DNA of 64,000 nucleotides from Cytophagaceae bacterium (GTDB lineage: Bacteria > Bacteroidota > Bacteroidia > Cytophagales > Spirosomataceae): positions 62,001-126,000 of the forward strand of contig JADKIR010000005.1 in assembly GCA_016722655.1 (NCBI GenBank). The letters are read 5' to 3'. Both the position numbers and the translations under genes were made by a program. The notes under the pieces are model-generated. The model worked only from the letters and a program-made list of their open reading frames with translations, searched no databases and was not told the DNA's origin. Shown here piece by piece: positions 34,630 to 42,809 of this stretch; position 1 is the stretch's first letter, and each line of letters starts with the position of its first letter.

Positions 34630-36495
34630 ATGATAAAAAGAAAACTTGCCGGGATTATTCCCGCTATTCTTCTATTTGTATGCCCGTTTTTAGGGTTTTC
34701 CCAAGATTTTAAAGTGGAAAAAATTAACCCTACCAATTGGTATGTTGGGATGAAAAATCCTAGTCTTCAAATTCTTTTTTATGGAAAAGATATCTCAAAA
34801 TCAGTTGTAAGCTTAAAACCTTATCCGGGGGTAAAACTTAAGAAGGTTAACAAAGTGGAGAATTCAAACTACCTTTTTGTGGATTTGGAAATTTCTAAAA
34901 CTACAAAAGCCGGAAATCTGAAATTTATGTTTGGAAAAACTGAAATAAGTTATCAGCTTTTAAATCGTAACGCCAAACCTCAACCTTTAGCTCAAAATGA
35001 CTTTATTTATCTTTTGATGCCTGATAGGTTTTCCAATGCTGACGAATCAAACGATAAATTCTCTGATATGGCCGACCCCAATCATGACCGTAAAAATCCT
35101 TTTTATCGCCATGGGGGTGATCTGCAAGGTGTTACAAATCATTTGGATTATCTGAAAGATTTGGGTATCACGGCGATTTGGATGACTCCGGTGATCGAAA
35201 ACAACCAATATTTGACCGATGAGGGTGGGGTCATGAGAAGTGCATATCATGGTTATGGATTTACCGACCATTATAATATTGATAAAAGGTTGGGCGGAAA
35301 TGAAGCTTATAAAACTTTAGTCAATGAAGCCCATAAAAAAGGATTGAAAATAGTACACGATGCAGTTTATAATCATGTGGGTATCAATCATTGGATATTG
35401 AAAGATCTTCCTATGAAAGACTGGCTCAATCAATGGGATAAATACACCAATACTACTTATAAAGACCAGCCTACGTACGATGTTCATGCAGCCGAAATCG
35501 ATAAAAAAGAGATGTTAAATGGATGGTTTACTTCATTTTTACCCGATCTAAATCAGAAAAATCCTTACGTTTCCAATTTCCTGATTCAACATGCCCTTTG
35601 GATTGTTGAATATTTTGGTATAGATGGCTGGCGAATTGATACTTATATGTACAATGACCAGGATTTTATGAATAAATGCAATAAAGCACTTAATGATGAA
35701 AATCCGCAAATGCATATTTTCGGTGAATCGGCTGTAAATAACCCAATTGCTCAGGCATATTATACAAAAAACAATCTGGTAGTTCCGATGAAGTCTAATC
35801 TGCCGGGAACGTTGGATTTTGTAGTGGAAGAGGCGATTTTCGAAGCTTTGAATCATGATTTTGGATGGAATGAAGGAGTAAGTAGGTTATATTCAGTGCT
35901 GGCACAGGATTTGGTTTATCAAAAACCTGAAAAAAATGTATTGTTTCTTGAAAATCATGACCATCACCGATTCTTTTCTGTCATCGGTGAAGACTATGAA
36001 AAGTATAAAATGGGTATTACCTGGCTATTAACGCTTCGTGGAATTCCGCAGTTTTATTACGGAACTGAGATTTTAATGAAAAATTTCAAGAATCCTTCGG
36101 ATGCAGAGGTAAGACGTGACTTCCCTGGTGGGTGGAAAGGAGATTCTTTGAATAAATTTGAGGCGAAGGATAGAACTGCCGCAGAGAATCAGGCGTTTGA
36201 CTTTGTGAAAAAATTGGCCAATTATCGTAAAAACTCTGAGGCAATTGCCAAAGGAAAATATACACAGTTTGTGCCAAGAGATGGAGTTTTTGTTTATTTC
36301 AGACATACTGAAAAGCAGGTTTTAATGGTTATTTCTAACACATCAAAGGAAAAGAAAACAATTGAAACTGACCGTTTTGCTGAAGTAATCAAAAACAAAA
36401 AAGCTGGAAATGACATTATTTCCGGAAAAGAATTTAATGATATTTCTAAAATAGAAATAGAAGCCAACCAAGTGTTGGTTTTGGAATTAAAGTAA
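34630..36495 (+). CDS. GH13 cyclomaltodextrinase/neopullulanase-like enzyme, exported
   Basis: A 621-residue enzyme with signal peptide (about 1-25, CPFLGFSQ), an N-terminal immunoglobulin-like cyclomaltodextrinase domain (about 28-120) and a GH13 barrel. The catalytic residues are Asp337 (DGWRIDTYMYND), Glu366 (HIFGESAVNN) and Asp444 (LENHDHHRFFS). Architecture is that of SusA-type neopullulanases, which cut maltodextrins and cyclodextrins. The ATG at 34630 starts the signal peptide. It is divergent from the GH13-MFS operon and heads pgmB and the GH65 gene. Confidence 0.94.
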   Translation: MIKRKLAGIIPAILLFVCPFLGFSQDFKVEKINPTNWYVGMKNPSLQILFYGKDISKSVVSLKPYPGVKLKKVNKVENSNYLFVDLEISKTTKAGNLKFMFGKTEISYQLLNRNAKPQPLAQNDFIYLLMPDRFSNADESNDKFSDMADPNHDRKNPFYRHGGDLQGVTNHLDYLKDLGITAIWMTPVIENNQYLTDEGGVMRSAYHGYGFTDHYNIDKRLGGNEAYKTLVNEAHKKGLKIVHDAVYNHVGINHWILKDLPMKDWLNQWDKYTNTTYKDQPTYDVHAAEIDKKEMLNGWFTSFLPDLNQKNPYVSNFLIQHALWIVEYFGIDGWRIDTYMYNDQDFMNKCNKALNDENPQMHIFGESAVNNPIAQAYYTKNNLVVPMKSNLPGTLDFVVEEAIFEALNHDFGWNEGVSRLYSVLAQDLVYQKPEKNVLFLENHDHHRFFSVIGEDYEKYKMGITWLLTLRGIPQFYYGTEILMKNFKNPSDAEVRRDFPGGWKGDSLNKFEAKDRTAAENQAFDFVKKLANYRKNSEAIAKGKYTQFVPRDGVFVYFRHTEKQVLMVISNTSKEKKTIETDRFAEVIKNKKAGNDIISGKEFNDISKIEIEANQVLVLELK

Positions 36496-36497
36496 AT

Positions 36498-36520
36498 GTC
36501 ACACTGAGCTTGTCGAAGTG
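36498..36520. repeat. Single copy of a REP-like intergenic repeat
   Basis: The segment GTCACACTGAGCTTGTCGAA followed by GTG lies just after the GH13 stop. Its core, CACTGAGCTTGTCGAAGTG, is an imperfect inverted repeat (CACT/AGTG ends) and resembles a short dispersed repeat I recall as common in Bacteroidetes intergenic regions. Only one copy was noticed in this window. Confidence 0.5.
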
Positions 36521-36590
36521 AAATTAAGCAAATTATAAAACTTCGGGATGATCAATTTGATAAAATATTAAAAACATTTACCAAAGAAAA

Positions 36591-37238
36591 ATGAAAATAA
36601 AAGCATTCCTGTTTGATCTGGATGGAGTGATAGTGGATACTGCTGTTTTCCATTACCAGGCCTGGAAAAAAATGGCAAATAGTCTTGGGTTTGACATTGA
36701 TGAGGAATTCAATGAAACTTTGAAGGGAATCAGCCGAATGGATTCCTTAAACGCAATATTAAAACATGGGAATCTGGAGATTTCAGAAGAACAGAAACTG
36801 GAATTAGCCGCCAGAAAAAATGCAGACTACCTTGAACTGGTCAATACCATGACTCCGGCAAATATCTTACCGGGAGTTTCAAGCTTTCTTGCCGAAGCCA
36901 GAGAGATGGGTGTAAAAATCGCATTAGGATCTGCCTCAAAAAATTCAAATCTTATTCTGGAAAAAATCGGAGTAAAACCACTTTTTGATGCGATAATCGA
37001 TGGCAACCAGGTTTCAAAGAGCAAACCTGATCCCGAAGTTTTCGTAAAAGGAGCTCAATCTTTAGGTTTTGAGAACGAAAGTTGTATTGTTTTTGAAGAT
37101 GCCTTCGCAGGAGTTGAAGCAGCCAAAGCCGCAAATATGAAAGCTGTTGGAATCGGTAGTCCGAAAGTTTTATTTAATGCAGACATCGTTATAAGCAGTT
37201 TTGAAGGACATTCCGTGTCCGAATTTTTAAATTTGTAA
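36591..37238 (+). CDS. pgmB: Beta-phosphoglucomutase
   Basis: A 215-residue HAD-superfamily mutase converting beta-glucose-1-phosphate to glucose-6-phosphate. Asp9 and Asp11 in FLFDLDGVIVDTAVFHYQAW are the phosphorylated nucleophile and acid; the cap contains LKGISRMDSLNAIL, and motifs III/IV are SKSKPDPEVFVKGA and IVFEDAFAGVEAAKAA. Located between the GH13 and GH65 genes, it uses the beta-glucose-1-phosphate made by the phosphorylase. Confidence 0.95.
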   Translation: MKIKAFLFDLDGVIVDTAVFHYQAWKKMANSLGFDIDEEFNETLKGISRMDSLNAILKHGNLEISEEQKLELAARKNADYLELVNTMTPANILPGVSSFLAEAREMGVKIALGSASKNSNLILEKIGVKPLFDAIIDGNQVSKSKPDPEVFVKGAQSLGFENESCIVFEDAFAGVEAAKAANMKAVGIGSPKVLFNADIVISSFEGHSVSEFLNL

Positions 37239-37263
37239 ATTCATTTATATAAATATTATTCCA

Positions 37264-39585
37264 ATGAAAAACTATATTAAGCATGATGAATGGAAGATAA
37301 TCGAGGAAGGATTTCATGCTGAATACAATGAAGTAACCGAAAGTCTCATGAGCCTTGGGAACGGTCGTATGGGCCAGAGGGGAAATTTTGAAGAGACATT
37401 TTCAGGTCATTCTTTACAGGGAAATTATGTTGCGGGAGTATGGTTTCCCGACAAAACACGGGTTGGCTGGTGGAAAAACGGGTATCCTGATTATTTCGCC
37501 AAAGTAATCAATGCGGCCAACTGGGTGGGTATTGAAGTGAAAATTGGTGAAATTGTAGTTGATCTGGCAAAATCCAAAATAGAACATTTCTATCGGGAAT
37601 TGGACATGAAAACAGGGGTTTTAAGCCGTGATACTACCATTGAAACCGAGGATGGGAAAAGGATTAGGATTCAGTCTTCAAGGTTTTGTTCAATGGCTAA
37701 CGATGAAGCCGGTGTAATTAAATATCAGGTTACTCCATTGAATTTTTCAGGAGAAATTACCTTCAAACCATTTATTGATGGTGATATTTCAAACAAAGAT
37801 TCAAATCATGGAGAGAAGTTTTGGGAGGAAATCGACAAAGAGACCCATTTTGCAGAGGCATATCTTACCCTTCAAACCAAAAAATCACCCTGGGCTTCTG
37901 TTCCGCAGTTTCAGGTGTGCACCGGCATGAAATTTTCTGTTTTAAAAGATGATAAAGAAATAACATTCAGTTCTTTACCTATAAAGCTAGAAAAATATGT
38001 AGCTTGTGAAACGAAAATTTCCGCCACAGAAGGGGAGACAATTACCATTTTTAAATATGCGGTTAATCTGTCCTCTGAAAACCACCAGGTAGAGAAACTT
38101 GCGGTGAATTCAAAAACCTATCTTGAAAAAATTACGAAAATAGGATATGAAGATTTACTGGCTGCACATGTTGCATCGTGGGAAGAAAAATGGAACCGCA
38201 ATGACATCATAATAAAAGGTGATGTTTCGGCTCAGCAAGGTATTCGTTTCAACATTTTCCATTTGCAACAAACCTATACCGGACAAGACGCCAGATTAAA
38301 CATTGGTCCCAAAGGATTTACAGGAGAAAAATATGGCGGAGTGACTTATTGGGATACCGAGGCTTATTGTATTCCATTTTACTTGTCCGCAGCTGATTCA
38401 TCGGTGGCTCGTAATCTTTTGGTTTATAGATATAATCATTTGCAAAAAGCCATTGAGAATGCCCAAAAGTTGGGTTTCAAAGATGGAGCCGCTCTGTATC
38501 CGATGGTAACTATGAACGGAGAGGAGTGTCACAATGAATGGGAGATTACTTTCGAAGAAATCCATAGAAATGGGGCCATTGCCTATGCCATTTATGACTA
38601 TATTAATTATACAGGTGATGAGAAATATCTGAACGAATATGGACTGGAGGTACTAATTGGCATTTCTAGATTCTGGTCGCAACGTATCACCTGGTCAGAA
38701 AATCTGAAAAAATATGTGATGCTGGGTGTTACCGGACCCAATGAATATGAAAACAACGTAAACAACAACTGGTACACCAATTACCTGGCGGTTTGGACTT
38801 TGAAATACACGCTGGAATCTTTGCAAAAAGTAAAAGCAGAACTTACTGACTTTGACAGGATTGCAAACAAAATATCTTTTTCAGAAGAAACAGAAACCTC
38901 AAGGTGGTCGCATATTATCGAAAATATGCATTTTCCGTATGATGAATCTAAAGAAGTCTATTTACAACAGGATGGATTTTTGGATAAAGAGTTATTGACA
39001 GTAGATCAAATCACTGAACACCGGCCAATCAACCAAAAATGGTCCTGGGACCGTATTTTGAGGTCGTGTTTCATCAAGCAGGCTGACGTTTTGCAAGGTT
39101 TATATTTCTTTGAAGACGATTTTGATCTGGATACACATCGTCGAAATTTTGATTTCTATGAGCCTATGACCGTGCATGAATCATCCCTTTCGCCTTGTGT
39201 ACATACCATTTTGGCCACAAAACTCGACAAAATGGACAAAGCCAATGAAATGTACCTGAGAACTTCCAGATTAGATATTGACGATTATAATAATGATACC
39301 GAAGACGGCCTTCATATCACTTCTATGGCAGGAACATGGATGTCGGTAGTGAAAGGTTTTGGCGGAATGAGAGTAAAAAATGGTGAAATTTTCCTTGATC
39401 CAAAATTGCCACAACAATGGGAAGGTCTCTCATTCAGAGTTGGAATTCAGAAAAATTTACTCGAAATCAAAATAAGCCAGTCTGAAATCGAAATTGTTAA
39501 TCTCACCGGGCCTGATTTCTTATTGAATCTAAAAGGAGAGGAAGTAGTTTCTATTTCGGGCAATACACTTAAAAAACCTCTTTGA
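37264..39585 (+). CDS. GH65 family glycoside phosphorylase (maltose phosphorylase-like)
   Basis: A 773-residue GH65 enzyme splitting an alpha-glucoside (probably maltose) with phosphate into glucose and beta-glucose-1-phosphate. The general acid is Glu494 in VTGPNEYENNVNNNWYTN; the phosphate-binding region is the later HESSLSPCVHTILAT followed by DGLHITSMAGTWMSVVKGFGG. N-terminal domain begins at EGFHAEYNEVTESLMSLGNG. It starts 25 bases after pgmB, forming the phosphorolytic route. Cytoplasmic (no signal peptide). Kojibiose or trehalose specificity cannot be excluded by eye. Confidence 0.94.
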   Translation: MKNYIKHDEWKIIEEGFHAEYNEVTESLMSLGNGRMGQRGNFEETFSGHSLQGNYVAGVWFPDKTRVGWWKNGYPDYFAKVINAANWVGIEVKIGEIVVDLAKSKIEHFYRELDMKTGVLSRDTTIETEDGKRIRIQSSRFCSMANDEAGVIKYQVTPLNFSGEITFKPFIDGDISNKDSNHGEKFWEEIDKETHFAEAYLTLQTKKSPWASVPQFQVCTGMKFSVLKDDKEITFSSLPIKLEKYVACETKISATEGETITIFKYAVNLSSENHQVEKLAVNSKTYLEKITKIGYEDLLAAHVASWEEKWNRNDIIIKGDVSAQQGIRFNIFHLQQTYTGQDARLNIGPKGFTGEKYGGVTYWDTEAYCIPFYLSAADSSVARNLLVYRYNHLQKAIENAQKLGFKDGAALYPMVTMNGEECHNEWEITFEEIHRNGAIAYAIYDYINYTGDEKYLNEYGLEVLIGISRFWSQRITWSENLKKYVMLGVTGPNEYENNVNNNWYTNYLAVWTLKYTLESLQKVKAELTDFDRIANKISFSEETETSRWSHIIENMHFPYDESKEVYLQQDGFLDKELLTVDQITEHRPINQKWSWDRILRSCFIKQADVLQGLYFFEDDFDLDTHRRNFDFYEPMTVHESSLSPCVHTILATKLDKMDKANEMYLRTSRLDIDDYNNDTEDGLHITSMAGTWMSVVKGFGGMRVKNGEIFLDPKLPQQWEGLSFRVGIQKNLLEIKISQSEIEIVNLTGPDFLLNLKGEEVVSISGNTLKKPL

Positions 39586-39587
39586 TT

Positions 39588-40583
39588 TTAATAATTGAAG
39601 TGCTTTTGGTTGCTGATCAATGTTTCGGCGGTCCAAAGCACTTCTTTTTCAAAGTTTTGCGTTCTTTTATCACAATTTTTCACCCTGCAATAATGACAGC
39701 AATCAGGTAAACAGGGATCAGAATGAATAAAAAGTTCAACATCATTTACTGTATTTTTTCGCAAAATTTTCTCAAAACCACTCACTTCTTCATGGGCATC
39801 TTGCAGGGATAAATAATATGGAAGCGTCAAATGACAATCTATATGTAAGTCAGCTCCATATTTTTTCACCCTAAAATTGTGAATATCAATCCATTCATCC
39901 TTTCTGTTTTTCTTTAGGATTTCGATTATTTTTTTCAAAACATCATAGTCAGTTTCATCCATTAATCCCGAAACAGATTTTCTGAAAATCATCACACCAT
40001 TGTAGATAATATAGAAAGCCATGATGATAGCCAGTATTGGGTCAATAATTTTATAGCCGGTAAATTTCACTGCAAAAAGTCCAATTAATAACACTATGCT
40101 ACTTACTGTATCGACCAGAAGATGGTGGCCATCAGCTTCTAAAACAATACTATGGAGCTTTTTGCCGTAGTTTATAAGTAAATATCCAACTATTCCATTG
40201 ATTATAATCACAAAAAAAGTAATTCCCAAACCTGAACTGAGGTTATCAATCCCCACATTGCCTAGTCTAAGGGCATTTATTGCCGGCACCAAAGTCAAAA
40301 CTCCGGCCATAATTATCAGAAAACCTTCAAGTCCCGATGAAAAAAATTCCACTTTCCCATGCCCGTAAGGGTGATTTTCATCACGGGGAAGTTCACTTAG
40401 GTGCAATGAGTATAATGCAAATGAGGCGGCGACAATATTTACAATTGATTCAGCAGCATCGGTAAGAATGGCGTTGGATTTGGTTATTAAATATGCCGAA
40501 AACTTCATCGCCATCACAATAAAAGAAACTGTGAGCGAAATAATGATGGCGTTTTTTTTATTCGAAAAAAGTCTTTCGAGCAT
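39588..40583 (-). CDS. Cation diffusion facilitator (CDF) family transporter
   Basis: A 331-residue efflux transporter with six membrane helices and a C-terminal cytoplasmic domain. The metal site of helix II is visible as ILTDAAESIVNIVAASF, and the helix V site as VLEADGHHLLVDTVSS (Asp-x-x-His type, here DGHHLLVD). The C-terminal tail has a cysteine/histidine cluster (DPCLPDCCHYCRVKNC). Exports zinc, iron or manganese. The start ATG 40583 is preferred; the open frame continues upstream but into the NUDIX coding region. Divergent from the NUDIX gene. Confidence 0.9.
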   Translation of the reverse strand: MLERLFSNKKNAIIISLTVSFIVMAMKFSAYLITKSNAILTDAAESIVNIVAASFALYSLHLSELPRDENHPYGHGKVEFFSSGLEGFLIIMAGVLTLVPAINALRLGNVGIDNLSSGLGITFFVIIINGIVGYLLINYGKKLHSIVLEADGHHLLVDTVSSIVLLIGLFAVKFTGYKIIDPILAIIMAFYIIYNGVMIFRKSVSGLMDETDYDVLKKIIEILKKNRKDEWIDIHNFRVKKYGADLHIDCHLTLPYYLSLQDAHEEVSGFEKILRKNTVNDVELFIHSDPCLPDCCHYCRVKNCDKRTQNFEKEVLWTAETLISNQKHFNY

Positions 40584-40633
40584 TTGGATTGAAAAATTTT
40601 CCGAAACTACTGCTTTTGACTTAATTTTGAACC

Positions 40634-41185
40634 ATGGAAAGCCAAAAAAACACGTGGAAAAAACTCTCAACTCAAGTGGTCTATGAAAATCCATGGATAG
40701 AAGTTGAGCATCATGAAGTACTAAATCCCTCCGGAGGTAACGGAATTTACGGGCAAGTAAATTTTAAAAATATTGCTATCGGAATCATTCCTGTTGATAA
40801 TGAACTAAATACCTGGTTGGTTGGGCAATTTAGATTTCCTATAGAGGAATATTCTTGGGAAATACCGGAGGGTGGTTGTCCTTTGGGGGAAGACATTCTG
40901 GAGGCTGCAAAACGTGAACTGAAAGAAGAAACCGGTTTTTCGGCCGAAAAATATACTATGATTGCCAAAATACATACCTCCAATTCGGTTTGCAGAGAGG
41001 TTGGCTATATATTTTTGGCTGAAAATCTTACACAAGGCGATTCCGAGCCTGAAGAGACCGAAGATTTACAAATCAAAAAGATATCCTTAAAAGAGGCTTT
41101 TGACCTGGTTATGAATAATCAAATAACCGACTCGCTTTCGGTGGCCGGAATCATGAAAGTGGCAATCTTAAAAGGTCTGGTTTAA
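40634..41185 (+). CDS. NUDIX hydrolase (ADP-ribose pyrophosphatase-like)
   Basis: A 183-residue protein with a complete Nudix box, GCPLGEDILEAAKRELKEET followed by GF (about 77-98), including the REXXEE core (RELKEE). The preceding YSWEIPEGG and following SNSVCREVGYIFLAENL fit ADP-ribose or nucleoside-diphosphate-sugar hydrolases. It overlaps the surE 3' end by 4 bases (convergent). The true substrate is unknown. Confidence 0.93.
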   Translation: MESQKNTWKKLSTQVVYENPWIEVEHHEVLNPSGGNGIYGQVNFKNIAIGIIPVDNELNTWLVGQFRFPIEEYSWEIPEGGCPLGEDILEAAKRELKEETGFSAEKYTMIAKIHTSNSVCREVGYIFLAENLTQGDSEPEETEDLQIKKISLKEAFDLVMNNQITDSLSVAGIMKVAILKGLV

Positions 41186-41952
41186 ATATCCCATTCCGAA
41201 ATTTTTTCAAGAGCTTTGTAGTCTGTTAAATCATATTTGCAGGGAACAATACTCACGTAATTGTTCTCAATTGCCCAGATATCATTGTCCCGGGCTTCAG
41301 ATTCCCGATTTACATAGTAACCACCCATCCAATAATAAGGGCGTCCATGAGGGTCTTTTCGGGCATCAAATTCCTCATGCCAGTAGCCATTGGTCTGGCG
41401 ACAAAATTTGATTCCTTTTATATTTTCATCCTGTTTTTTTGGAATATTTACATTCAAAGCCGTGCCTTCGGGCATTCCATTTTCCAGAACATAGGCGGCA
41501 ATTTTAGTTAAGAAAGGTCTTGTATGCTCAAAATCAGCATCATAATGGAAATCATCTAATGAAAACCCAATAGAAGGAATTCCTTCAATAGCACCTTCTA
41601 TGGCTGCCGACATGGTACCGGAGTAAATGACAGAAATCGAAGAATTGGATCCATGGTTGATTCCACTTACCACCAAATCAATTTTTCGGCCATTTAAAAA
41701 TTCATGTTTAGCAAGTTTTACACAGTCTGCGGGTGTTCCTGAGCATTCAAATGAAGCAATTTCGCCAAAAATGGGCGACTTTTTAATATGTAAAGTGGTA
41801 TCGACCGTGATGGCATGCCCCATACCGGAATTCGGACTATCGGGTGCAAGAACAAAAACTTCGCCTAGTTTTGACATTTCTTCAATCAGCACTTTTATAC
41901 CTTTTGAGGTAATTCCATCATCGTTTGTAACCAAAATAAGTGGTTTCTTCAT
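41182..41952 (-). CDS. surE: 5'/3'-nucleotidase SurE
   Basis: A 256-residue SurE phosphatase acting on nucleoside monophosphates. The metal-binding start is LVTNDDGITSKG (Asp11, Asp12), followed by APDSPNSGMGH (the Ser/Asn site) and VVSGINHGSN with ligand Asn. ATG 41952 chosen because it begins the conserved MKKPLILVTNDDG; the upstream open extension lacks homology. Divergent from the deoxynucleoside kinase gene with 116 bases between starts. Confidence 0.95.
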   Translation of the reverse strand: MKKPLILVTNDDGITSKGIKVLIEEMSKLGEVFVLAPDSPNSGMGHAITVDTTLHIKKSPIFGEIASFECSGTPADCVKLAKHEFLNGRKIDLVVSGINHGSNSSISVIYSGTMSAAIEGAIEGIPSIGFSLDDFHYDADFEHTRPFLTKIAAYVLENGMPEGTALNVNIPKKQDENIKGIKFCRQTNGYWHEEFDARKDPHGRPYYWMGGYYVNRESEARDNDIWAIENNYVSIVPCKYDLTDYKALEKISEWDI

Positions 41953-42068
41953 TTTCCTATTTTCTCTGAATATTTCTCCAAATTTACTAATCATTGTTCA
42001 TTTCCTTCGGAAAATTTTCAGCGATTACTTATTTTTACGAATTAATTTTATCGAGAGAATCTTTTACA

Positions 42069-42698
42069 ATGCACATTGCAATCACAGGAAATATAGGGGC
42101 AGGTAAAACCACACTTGCCGAAATGCTGGCAAAACATTACGGTTGGGAGGTATTTTATGAGGCCGTAGATGGAAACCCATATCTGGCTCCTTTTTATGGC
42201 GATATGAAAAAATGGTCCTTCCATTTGCAGGTTTATTTTTTAAATAGTCGCTTCGAACAGGTTCTTAAAATTATTAACCAGGATGAAAGGACTATAATTC
42301 AAGACCGTACAATTTATGAAGATGCTTACATTTTTGCCCAAAATCTTTATGACAACGGGAGCATGAATGAGACTGATTTTCAGACTTATAGAGGACTTTT
42401 CAATACTATCATGAAGGCAATCTCTCCACCGGACCTTATGATTTATCTAAAAGCTGACATTCCCAAGCTTTTGAGTCAGATTAAAAAGAGGAATCGTGAT
42501 TACGAACAAAACATGGATCCTGAATATCTGAAAAGTCTGAACGCTTTATATGAGAATTTTAAACACCAGTATGACCATGGGAAATTTATTGAAATTGATG
42601 TAAATCACATGGATTTTGTTGACAAGCCTGAAGATTTTAAATTAATCACCGATAAGCTTGAAAAAACTATAAATATTGGTACCCAGCTTAAGATTTAA
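42069..42698 (+). CDS. Deoxynucleoside kinase family protein
   Basis: A 209-residue dNK-type kinase phosphorylating deoxynucleosides for salvage. P-loop GNIGAGKTTLAE (7-18), the DRTIYEDAYIFAQNLYDNG segment (DR(S/T)xxED motif), and the lid arginines QIKKRNRDYEQ are present. ATG 42069 starts directly at the P-loop strand (MHIAITGN), so the longer upstream frame is rejected. The exact base preference is unresolved. Confidence 0.93.
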   Translation: MHIAITGNIGAGKTTLAEMLAKHYGWEVFYEAVDGNPYLAPFYGDMKKWSFHLQVYFLNSRFEQVLKIINQDERTIIQDRTIYEDAYIFAQNLYDNGSMNETDFQTYRGLFNTIMKAISPPDLMIYLKADIPKLLSQIKKRNRDYEQNMDPEYLKSLNALYENFKHQYDHGKFIEIDVNHMDFVDKPEDFKLITDKLEKTINIGTQLKI

Positions 42699-42809
42699 CT
42701 TTATTTAAAATATCTTCTAAATGATATTCCAATCTAAATTCTTATTTTTGGCAAAAAATTAACATTTCGCTCCTAATTTTTATTTTAATAAACTGAATAT
42801 AATCATTTT

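Noticed and set aside
40584..40694. N-terminal extension of the CDF transporter to 40694
   Set aside because: It overlaps the NUDIX coding region antisense and lacks family homology; ATG 40583 precedes the first helix properly.
41627..42106. A 159-codon + strand open frame overlapping surE and the kinase start
   Set aside because: Antisense to conserved surE; the sequence lacks family features and the kinase frame explains the 3' part.
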